Of a stretch of DNA of 15,570 nt, positions 7,283-13,733 are shown one piece after another (within the stretch, counting starts at the first letter, position 1; each line of letters opens with the position of its first letter). The translations under genes were made by a program, and so were the position numbers. A model generated the notes under the pieces. That model made no database searches. It was not told the DNA's origin and saw only the letters and a list, made by a program, of their open reading frames with translations. Source of the stretch: Spirochaetaceae bacterium (GTDB taxonomy: Bacteria; Spirochaetota; Spirochaetia; UBA9216); assembly GCA_028527945.1 (NCBI GenBank), contig JAQQAK010000245.1, positions 1 through 15,570 of the forward strand, in the 5' to 3' direction.

Positions 7283-8293
7283 ATGAAGAGAGTTCTTGGA
7301 ATTGTTTTAGCGTTTATGATGGTTTTTGCCTTTACATCATGTAAGGGTAAAGAAAAAAAAGCAGGTACATCTGGTGATGCAAAAGAAGTAAGCGTTCTTG
7401 GTGATGTTAATGGTGACGGAGTTTTTACTGTTGCCTATATCGCAGTCACAACAACACTTGCACCATATCCGATAGACATTCTCAATCAGTTTCAGGCTTA
7501 TGCTGACAAGCATGAATGGGAATTGGAAGTGTATGATGGAAATGGAGATGTAAACACACAGACTGAACAGGTTGCGTCTGTTATATCTGATGATATAGTA
7601 GATCTTGTTGTTTTATTTCCTGTAGATTCTGCTGCAGCAGTAACCTACGTGAAAGACTTCTCTGAAGCAGGTATAGATGTTATTACAATAACTTCAGATG
7701 TAAAAGCAGAAGGCCAGTCAATGGTATACTGCTATGTTGGTCCTGATCAGAAAAATGGTTTAGTAGGCCCTGGCGCCAATTATATTCTTGAGCATTTTAA
7801 AGCTGGTTCAAACTATGTCATTCTTTCAGGCTGGGAAGCTCAATATGACTATATAGTTCGTGAAGCATCTGTTAATGAGTTTTTTACTGACGCTGGTTAT
7901 AACCAGCTTGCTGTAAAATACTGTGGAGCCTCTCGAGATACTGCATATGAAGAAATGAGCGCTCTACTTGTAGCGAATAAAGACATTGATTTTGTATTTG
8001 CTCTATCTGATGAGTTTGCACTTGGCGGAGTGCAGGCAATAAAAGAAGCTGGTTACAAACCAGGAGACATTACAGTTGTGTCACTTGAAGCTTTTATTGA
8101 TAGTATGGAACAGGTAAAAGACGGCTGGATTCAGTTAACAGTAACTCAAACAGGAACTGATTTAATGACTAAACTTGCTGAAGTTATTTATTCATGGATG
8201 GCAAAAGATTCTATTGACTATGTACAATTATCTACCGGAACAACAATTACTGCAGATAATGCCGCTGAATGGGAAACAAAACTTCCTTATTAA
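7283..8293 (+). CDS. Sugar-type substrate-binding lipoprotein of the ABC transporter
   Basis: A 336-residue exported lipoprotein. The N-terminus has a basic start, a hydrophobic core and a lipobox ending F-T-S-C with the lipidated cysteine at residue 20. A lysine-rich linker follows. The body resembles the periplasmic sugar-binding fold (Peripla_BP_4/RbsB-like), with alternating strand/helix blocks such as D-L-V-V-L-F-P-V-D, D-V-I-T-I-T-S-D and D-F-V-F-A-L-S-D-E-F-A-L-G-G-V-Q-A-I-K-E-A-G. The ATG is preceded by GGAGG. It is the last gene of the operon, 16 bp after the second permease and just before a terminator. A D-V-N-G-D-G motif (41-46), like a calcium-binding dockerin loop, sits between the lipid anchor and the binding domain. 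The ligand cannot be read from sequence, and similarity to characterised ribose or galactose binders seems low. Confidence 0.92.
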   Translation: MKRVLGIVLAFMMVFAFTSCKGKEKKAGTSGDAKEVSVLGDVNGDGVFTVAYIAVTTTLAPYPIDILNQFQAYADKHEWELEVYDGNGDVNTQTEQVASVISDDIVDLVVLFPVDSAAAVTYVKDFSEAGIDVITITSDVKAEGQSMVYCYVGPDQKNGLVGPGANYILEHFKAGSNYVILSGWEAQYDYIVREASVNEFFTDAGYNQLAVKYCGASRDTAYEEMSALLVANKDIDFVFALSDEFALGGVQAIKEAGYKPGDITVVSLEAFIDSMEQVKDGWIQLTVTQTGTDLMTKLAEVIYSWMAKDSIDYVQLSTGTTITADNAAEWETKLPY

Positions 8294-8312
8294 TTTAATA
8301 GATTTTTTAAAT

Positions 8313-8343
8313 AAAAAAGCTCCATTTATATGGGGCTTTTTTA
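8313..8343 (+). terminator. Intrinsic terminator of the sugar transporter operon
   Basis: An 11-bp stem (8313-8323 with 8332-8342, one G-T wobble) closes an 8-base loop and runs into a T tract. The A tract on the left side means it could also act on the other strand. It begins 20 bp after the binding-protein stop. Confidence 0.85.
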
Positions 8344-8366
8344 TTTTTGAATTCTAGCAAATTTTA

Positions 8367-8412
8367 AGGAGACCAACCTCCTATCGGGGTTACACCGGTA
8401 CTGCGAATGTTT
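8367..8412. other. Unexplained GC-rich structured block in an AT-rich spacer
   Basis: The 211-bp spacer between the terminator and the next gene is AT-rich except for this block. It contains the inverted pair AGGAG/CTCCT six bases apart and a second G/C-rich part with CGGGGTTACACCGG, in which CGG and CCG can pair. I see no coding frame, tRNA or known riboswitch pattern. The second part faintly recalls the 3' end of c-di-GMP riboswitches, but the conserved core is missing. It may be a remnant of a mobile element or a small structured RNA. Confidence 0.3.
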
Positions 8413-8554
8413 ATCATTGTCAGCAACTCTTATTTTTATCTTTTCATTCCTCTTATACTTGTTATTATATTTGTATAGACATTTTCAATTATTGTCAGAG
8501 AAGTAATCTATCATTCTACTTCCATTTTAATTAAAAAATCATTATATTCATGAG

Positions 8555-9091
8555 ATGCAACTAATATTTAAATCTTCTGCTAATATTATTAGCCTATCAA
8601 GGTTACCACTTTTTGGCCTATGGGCATTTCTACATTTCCATGAAAGTATCTGGAATATTCCAATAGTACTTCTTATTATTTTTACAGATTTTATAGATGG
8701 GTTTGTTGCCCGCAAATTAAAAATTGAAAGTACAAAAGGAGCTATTATTGACGCTTCTTGTGATTCTCTTGTAGTTATCGCAGCCTTTATTATTTTAGGA
8801 TTGAAGGATTTTCGTTATTTGTTACTTCTTGGTGGTATAGCAGCCTCTCTTATTACGTGGAGCGCTTATTGCATATCTTCATGTGAAATGCTCTATTCTT
8901 CTTTTGGCAAATTTAATGGAGGAGCCTGCTATATTGTAATGCTTACAGCTTCAGTAATACATACATTTTTTAATGACGGTGCATTAGCACGAATTATAAT
9001 AGAATCAATTACAATATTCGGTACAACTGCTCTGCTTCTGATAACAGCGGTATTAAATATTTTTTCGATATACAAATTTAAAAACTTATAG
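8555..9091 (+). CDS. CDP-alcohol phosphatidyltransferase family protein
   Basis: A 178-residue membrane enzyme that would transfer a phosphatidyl group from a CDP-linked lipid to an alcohol such as glycerol phosphate, making phospholipid head groups. It has the complete family motif D45-x2-D48-G49-x2-A52-R53-x8-G62-x3-D66-x3-D70, which holds the metal ions and the CDP moiety. Several hydrophobic segments surround it (about 36-44, 70-100 and 135-170), matching the six-helix fold and the family's usual size. The alcohol acceptor (glycerol phosphate, serine, inositol, choline) is not clear. The ATG at 8555 has no good ribosome-binding site, so the start is the least certain point. It stands alone: the sugar operon terminates before it and a palindrome follows eight bases after its stop. 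Confidence 0.88.
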   Translation: MQLIFKSSANIISLSRLPLFGLWAFLHFHESIWNIPIVLLIIFTDFIDGFVARKLKIESTKGAIIDASCDSLVVIAAFIILGLKDFRYLLLLGGIAASLITWSAYCISSCEMLYSSFGKFNGGACYIVMLTASVIHTFFNDGALARIIIESITIFGTTALLLITAVLNIFSIYKFKNL

Positions 9092-9099
9092 TTTGTTGA

Positions 9100-9133
9100 G
9101 GCTCTTTTAAAACTAGCTAGTTTTAAAAGAGCC
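9100..9133. repeat. Perfect 34-bp palindrome, possible terminator or REP-like element (copy 1)
   Basis: The half-site GGCTCTTTTAAAACTAG (9100-9116) is followed directly by its exact reverse complement (9117-9133). It begins 8 bp after the phosphatidyltransferase stop. A closely related palindrome lies at 15431-15461, also downstream of a transcription unit. As RNA it would fold into a long hairpin, but no T tract follows, so classic terminator function is uncertain. Confidence 0.7.
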
Positions 9134-9237
9134 CCTTGAAGTAAAATTTTGCAACTATAAGTAAATATTATACTTTGTAAGTAGTTGAAATTTTTCATTT
9201 CATTTACATTAGACTAAACGTTCAGAAACTCTAAGAC

Positions 9238-9260
9238 TTGAAAATCACTTTAGTTTTCAA
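9238..9260. terminator. Weak bidirectional hairpin downstream of the ABC exporter pair
   Basis: TTGAAAA (9238-9244) and TTTTCAA (9254-9260) form a 7-bp stem with a 9-base loop, about 24 bp beyond the exporter stop. The stem is almost all A/T and thus weak. The remaining spacer (9134-9237) shows nothing else I recognise. Confidence 0.3.
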
Positions 9261-9283
9261 ATTTAATCATCTAATAGTAAGTT

Positions 9284-11020
9284 TTATGCTCCGACAATCT
9301 TCCAATTATCAGCCTTCTGTCTAATATTCCAAAAATCCTTATAGATTCCATCCTGTTTTATTAGCTCATCATGCAGCCCTGCCTGTGCCAGCCGCCCCCT
9401 GTCCAGCACCAGAATATTGTCTACTCCACGTATTGAGGTTAATCTGTGGGCTATGACAATCAGGGTTCTGCCCCGCACAAGATTGTTTATGGCTTCCTGT
9501 ATATACTTCTCATTCTCCGGATCAATGCTGGAAGTGGCCTCATCCAGAAGGACAATGGGAGCATCCTTTAAAATGGCCCGGGCAATGGACAGGCGCTGCT
9601 TCTCACCCCCGGACAAAGTTGATCCGCCTTCTCCGATCATTGTTTCATAACCGTCTTCAAGAGCCATGATAAAATCATGACAACGAGCCTTTTTGCATGC
9701 CGCAACAACCTCATCCAGTTCCGCGTCCGGCTTACCGAATCTGAGGTTTCCAAGCACTGTGTCATTAAAAAGATAGACTTTTTGAAAAACGATGCTGATA
9801 TTCTTCAGTATTGCGTCGCAGCTCATCTGACGAAGATCTATTCCGCCTATACAGATATTTCCGTCCGAAGCGTCCCAGAATCTTGCGATAAGGTTTGTCA
9901 CTGTTGTTTTACCGCTTCCTGATTCTCCAACAATTGCCGTGGTGGATCCCTGCGGCGCCTTGAAAGACAGTTTCTCGATAACCAGGGCACTGTCGTAGGC
10001 GAAGCTTACATCTTTAAACTCAATGTCATAACAGCTTGGTTCAATATCAGCAGCATCAGCGTCAATAAAATCAGCCTCAGTAATCTTCTCAAGCCGGTTC
10101 AGGGAGGCTTCCATCATCCGCATCAAAGCCGTAAGCGATACTGCCTGCTCTATTGGTGTAAAAATGCCGAATGTTGATATTACAATAATAAAAAGCTCGC
10201 TTATTGAAGCGCTGCCGTTTAACGCCAATGTGCTTATAACAAAGATAATAAGCGCGCAGCATATTTTTATAAAAAGGGAATAAACCGAAAGCATGGGGAC
10301 AAATCCCTTTTCAAGCTTGTATGAGTTTTCCTCGCTGCCCTTAATTGCCCTTGTAATATTCCGCGCCCTATCTCCATTCATGTTAAACGATTTGATAACC
10401 TCTATTCCCTGAACGTATTCAAGGGTAGCAGAAACAAGCCCGGCCTGAGCGTCCTGCCGCTTGGGAGTCAGAAGCTTCCCCTTTTTCTGCAAGTACCGGA
10501 AGATGGCAACTATTGGTATTATGGAGACGAGGACAATGAGCCCTATCCTCCAGTCATAAACCACAAGAAATACAGCGACTACTGCTGTAGCTACAAAACC
10601 GTTAACAACTCGGTCAAGGATGAACATACAGTAGTTTTCTATAAAGCCAAGATCAGTTGTAGCGGTTGCCGCGATTTCTCCCATGTTGCTGCTGCTGAAA
10701 AATCCCATTGGAACCCTTTTAAGAATTTCACCTATCTTCAACCTCTGTTCAGCCATTATCTCAACTCCGGCGCCGCCCTGAAACCTTGCAACGCAGTACC
10801 GGCAAATAATGTGTCCACACAGCCCGGCAAGCTGTATGGCTATAACAGTTCCAATATCTCCGGGAGAAAGTCCTCGTCCTATTGCGACAAAGGCATATAT
10901 TAAGGCCGCTATAGTTGCTCCTTCAAAAAAACCATCGATGAACCCAAGTAAAAAACCAAGTTTTATCTTTTTCCCCCGGCTTCCGGCAAGGCGTAGAATT
11001 CTCTTTATAATATCAAGCAT
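9284..11020 (-). CDS. ABC transporter, fused permease/ATPase (YbtP/YbtQ/IrtB-like), second of a pair
   Basis: A 578-residue protein with a six-helix type-IV exporter-fold membrane domain in the N-terminal half and one nucleotide-binding domain in the C-terminal half. Motifs: Walker A G-E-S-G-S-G-K-T-T (about 365-373), signature L-S-G-G-E-K-Q-R (about 470), Walker B V-L-L-D-E-A (about 490) and switch histidine I-A-H-R-L. The ATG at 11020 has AGGGGA six bases upstream and overlaps the end of the preceding ABC gene by eight bases, so the two are translationally coupled and likely form a heterodimer. Paired transporters of this type in other bacteria export small molecules or, for YbtPQ and IrtAB, import iron-siderophore complexes. 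The cargo here is unknown. If the partner is truly frameshifted, this gene may be left without its dimer partner. Confidence 0.92.
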   Translation of the reverse strand: MLDIIKRILRLAGSRGKKIKLGFLLGFIDGFFEGATIAALIYAFVAIGRGLSPGDIGTVIAIQLAGLCGHIICRYCVARFQGGAGVEIMAEQRLKIGEILKRVPMGFFSSSNMGEIAATATTDLGFIENYCMFILDRVVNGFVATAVVAVFLVVYDWRIGLIVLVSIIPIVAIFRYLQKKGKLLTPKRQDAQAGLVSATLEYVQGIEVIKSFNMNGDRARNITRAIKGSEENSYKLEKGFVPMLSVYSLFIKICCALIIFVISTLALNGSASISELFIIVISTFGIFTPIEQAVSLTALMRMMEASLNRLEKITEADFIDADAADIEPSCYDIEFKDVSFAYDSALVIEKLSFKAPQGSTTAIVGESGSGKTTVTNLIARFWDASDGNICIGGIDLRQMSCDAILKNISIVFQKVYLFNDTVLGNLRFGKPDAELDEVVAACKKARCHDFIMALEDGYETMIGEGGSTLSGGEKQRLSIARAILKDAPIVLLDEATSSIDPENEKYIQEAINNLVRGRTLIVIAHRLTSIRGVDNILVLDRGRLAQAGLHDELIKQDGIYKDFWNIRQKADNWKIVGA

Positions 11021-12811
11021 AGTTGTTCCCCTGTTTTCCAATATTCTGTCCCGGGCTGACAGCTCCAGAGCCTATGCTCCATTTTCCCGCGTCTATATGC
11101 GCGTCCCACATCTTTTTATACACTGGAGAGGTGTCAAGAAGTTCATCATGCCTTCCCTGAGCGCTTATCTCACCATCATCTATAACGACTATATTGTCAG
11201 CGTGAATAATTGTAGAAAGTCGATGAGCCACTATTACAAGGGTTTTGTTCCTTGTCAGAGAGTTTATTGACTGCTGTATTTTGTACTCATTCTCGGCATC
11301 AATACTCGCTGTGGCCTCATCAAGTAATATTATTGGAGAATCTTTAAGAATGGCTCTGGCAATGGCGATTCTCTGCTTTTCTCCGCCGGAAAGCCTGTCC
11401 CCGGCATCACCAACCATTGTGTCATAACCACTCTTAAACCTGCTGATAAACTCATTACAGCCGGCAAGCTCTGCCGCCCTTTTTACCTGATCATCAGAGG
11501 CTAATGGATTACCTATCCGGATATTCTCGGCAATACTCATATCAAAGAGATAGATATCCTGAGATACTGAACTTACAAGCGCGGATAGCTGCTCTTGCGG
11601 GATATTCTGAACACGGCATCCGCCTATGGTTATCTCACCATCGGTTACATCCCGGAATCTTGCTATAAGCTTTGTTATTGTTGACTTCCCACTGCCGGAT
11701 GCTCCAACAAGAGCTGTTGTTGTCTTTTCCTTCATTTGCAGATTCATTTTCTTTAAAACCGGCTTTTTGTCATAAGTAAAAGACACATTTGAAAGCCTGA
11801 TATCAAGCCTATCAAGCTCCGCATCTTTCTCTGGATAAGACATTTCTTCAGCCACAAGCAGCTCATGAACCTTTTGCTCGGTTTGAGCAATTACAGCAAG
11901 GTTATCTGTAAACTCAATAAGCTTCATTAATGGAGGAATAAGCCCAAGCGATAAAATCAGCGAGACAATAAGCGACGACAGCTCTATGGAGCCGTCCATA
12001 TAAAACTTTAGTCCAAACGGTAGGGCCGCGACAAGAACTGCGGGAAGAACCGCCGCGTAGGCTGCGTTGAATGGCCAGGAGGCCTTATACCATGCCAGTG
12101 TAAAATCTCTGTATTTAAGCACAGCATTTCTGTATTTTTCAAAGGATGACGCGCTCTGGTTAAAGGCCTTTATTACCTCAATACCATTGATGTATTCCAC
12201 AAGGGTATTATTCATGGTCTCACCGGACTCAAACCATAGCTTGTACCGCTTTTTGTAACCGGCCATCATAACTCCGCTTATAATAAATCCCACAGGAGTG
12301 TAAGAAGTGAGATAAAAGCCATTCGTACATCTGTCCGCAGAAGAAAGATAAACACCGCAATTGGCGCTATGATATTTGAGGTTAACTCTGGAATGGCATG
12401 CGCCAGTGGATACTCAAGCTTCTCTACCTCATCTACAATTAGCATCTTGAACTGCCCTGAAGATCTTTCCTGAATGTAGCCCATAGGCAGCCTTCGAAGC
12501 TTCGCGGTTATTTTTTCCCGGATGCTTCTCAATATTCCAAACGCGGCCTTATGTGATACAAGTGTTGATTCAGCGTAAAAAAAGGCCTTTAACGCGGCTT
12601 CAGCGACAAAGACGGCAAGCCACATTAAAATAGCGGCAAGAGCAGCAGACTCTTGCGCAAAACCTGCAACAATAGCTGAAATAGCAAAGTAAGGAGATAA
12701 TCCGCAAAGTACGCTTAATATTGCAAGAATAACAGATACAATCATTTTACCCTTGCACTCTCCGGCAAATTCCATAATACCGGTAAATGAATTATGTTTG
12801 TCTTCTTTCAT
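11013..12811 (-). pseudogene. ABC transporter, fused permease/ATPase, first of a pair, interrupted by a one-base frameshift
   Basis: The gene is split into two frames. Residues 1-177 run from the ATG at 12811 (GAGGGA ribosome-binding site, three bases away) to a TAA at 12278. The remaining 420-odd residues continue in another frame down to the TGA at 11013. The join is at about 12296/12297: the coding strand reads ACA-CT-CCT-GTG-GGA, and one extra base after CT would restore T-L-P-V-G-F and a normal 599-residue protein. The N-terminal piece has four or so membrane helices. The C-terminal piece has Walker A G-A-S-G-S-G-K-S-T, signature L-S-G-G-E-K-Q-R, Walker B I-L-L-D-E-A and switch histidine V-A-H-R-L. 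The second frame has no credible start of its own (GTG, no ribosome-binding site). No other damage is seen, so this is either a recent mutation, a sequencing error at a short C run, or recoding. Confidence 0.85.
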
Positions 12812-12834
12812 TTTTCCCTCATAAAGTTTTTAAG

Positions 12835-12890
12835 CTCTTTCATATTAATCAAATCTTGAAAGAGATATATTAGCTCGTGCTAATTATATA
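12835..12890 (-). promoter_or_regulatory. Promoter and operator-like repeats of the ABC exporter pair
   Basis: On the minus strand TATAAT (12883-12888) is the likely -10; no strong -35 is seen. Directly overlapping its downstream side is the perfect inverted repeat ATTAGC-TCGT-GCTAAT (12869-12884). TTAGC/GCTAA half-sites resemble DtxR/IdeR-type iron operators, which would suit a siderophore-linked YbtPQ-like transporter. A second inverted repeat, CTCTTTCA (12835-12842) with TGAAAGAG (12857-12864), lies in the untranslated leader and could form a hairpin. Confidence 0.45.
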
Positions 12891-12913
12891 AGGGCAGTAT
12901 ATTCCAATCAGAT

Positions 12914-12953
12914 CTCTCCGCAACTCCGATTAGAGCAAAAATAATCCGGAGAG
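12914..12953. repeat. Intergenic inverted repeat between the nitroreductase end and the exporter promoter
   Basis: CTCTCCG (12914-12920) pairs with CGGAGAG (12947-12953). Alternatively CTCCGATTA (12924-12932) pairs with TAATCCGGAG (12942-12951) with one bulged base. No T tract follows on either strand. It may help end the nitroreductase transcript, or it may be a regulatory structure. Confidence 0.35.
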
Positions 12954-12992
12954 GTAAAATTAGGTGTTTTTATGGATTTTTTTTAAACCTCT

Positions 12993-13580
12993 TTATCGAT
13001 ATTCAACAACATCCTGCAGCGCATTTCGAGGGGAAGCCGAGCTGACAGCATCTGTATCAGTATTACCGATCTTGATAAGGCATACAGCCCTATATCCCTT
13101 TGGCAATGGAACTTCACCGCGCAAATTTGTATTCAAGGCTTTAACAGGACTGGTATACATATGCGCTCCGAACCCCATGCTCTGGGCAGCAATATACATA
13201 TTTTCCGCGGCAAGAGCGCAATCAAAATCAACATCTATCCCTTTAGGCTCATTTTCTGCTCCGCAAACAATAATGTACACCGCGCCTGGGGTATAGCTTA
13301 CATTCCCAACCCTCTTACCAAGGAGGGTCTTTGTACGTGGTGAATCTGTTAAAACAACAAAGCGCCATAATTGACTATTTCTTGCGCTTGGGGCTTTTAT
13401 TCCGCATAACAAAATATCCTCAAGCGCCTTCTCTGATACAGAACCTCTCTCTGAAAAATACTTTGTTGAATAACTCTTTTTTATTACCTGAAGAACCTCA
13501 TTATCCTGCTCCTGAGCATGTACAAATGAGCCTAATAAAATCAAAAGAATTATCGATAAAATCTTTTTGTTTTTAATCAT
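12993..13580 (-). CDS. Exported nitroreductase-family protein
   Basis: A 195-residue protein of the FMN-dependent nitroreductase family, which reduces nitro groups, quinones or similar acceptors with NAD(P)H. The family core begins around K34-S-Y-S-T-K and contains the FMN-contacting region A-P-S-A-R-N-S-Q-L-W-R-F (63-74); a G-F-G-A-H-M-Y segment and an A-V-C-L-I-K-I-G strand follow. Unusually, residues 1-22 form a Sec-type signal peptide: basic start (K-N-K-K), hydrophobic stretch, then V-H-A before Q23. The mature part, about 173 residues, is normal for compact nitroreductases. I chose the ATG at 13580 because AGGAG lies seven bases upstream; a longer frame upstream lacks such a site. It is monocistronic and divergent from the cobW gene. 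The substrate is unknown. Export implies FMN loading outside the cytoplasm, or a role other than the usual one. Confidence 0.85.
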   Translation of the reverse strand: MIKNKKILSIILLILLGSFVHAQEQDNEVLQVIKKSYSTKYFSERGSVSEKALEDILLCGIKAPSARNSQLWRFVVLTDSPRTKTLLGKRVGNVSYTPGAVYIIVCGAENEPKGIDVDFDCALAAENMYIAAQSMGFGAHMYTSPVKALNTNLRGEVPLPKGYRAVCLIKIGNTDTDAVSSASPRNALQDVVEYR

Positions 13581-13701
13581 TGTTCTTCTCCTTTTATTTT
13601 TAAAATATATCAAACGCCATTGAACTTGTATAGAAATTTCTCAACTATCTACGATTGCCTTGGCAAGAGTTCTTTCACTTTTTACCATTTGCGAAGAATA
13701 G

Positions 13702-13731
13702 CATGAACATTCATTTCATGTTATTGTAACA
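13702..13731 (+). promoter_or_regulatory. Overlapping inverted repeats abutting the cobW start, candidate Zur operator
   Basis: TGTTA-TTG-TAACA (13719-13731) is a perfect inverted repeat ending two bases before the cobW ATG. It overlaps a second one, CATGAA (13702-13707) with TTCATG (13715-13720). A further perfect palindrome, TTGCCTTGGCAA, lies at 13655-13666. The first resembles TGTTAT/ATAACA Zur sites of Gram-negative bacteria, but with tighter spacing. No clear -35/-10 pair and no SD site are visible upstream of the gene. Confidence 0.4.
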
Positions 13732-13733
13732 GC

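Noticed and set aside
8380..8405. Possible c-di-GMP (GEMM) riboswitch, from the resemblance of CGGGGTTAC to its 3' end
   Set aside because: The conserved core upstream (the GCAAAGCC-like segment and the second stem) is absent, so the match is only a few bases.
8367..8412. Integron attC site
   Set aside because: No pair of complementary RYYYAAC/GTTRRRY core sites could be found, and no integrase or gene cassette is nearby.
11013..12293. Independent half-size ABC gene starting with GTG at 12293
   Set aside because: It would begin in the middle of the membrane domain, has no ribosome-binding site, and joins exactly to the upstream fragment with one added base.
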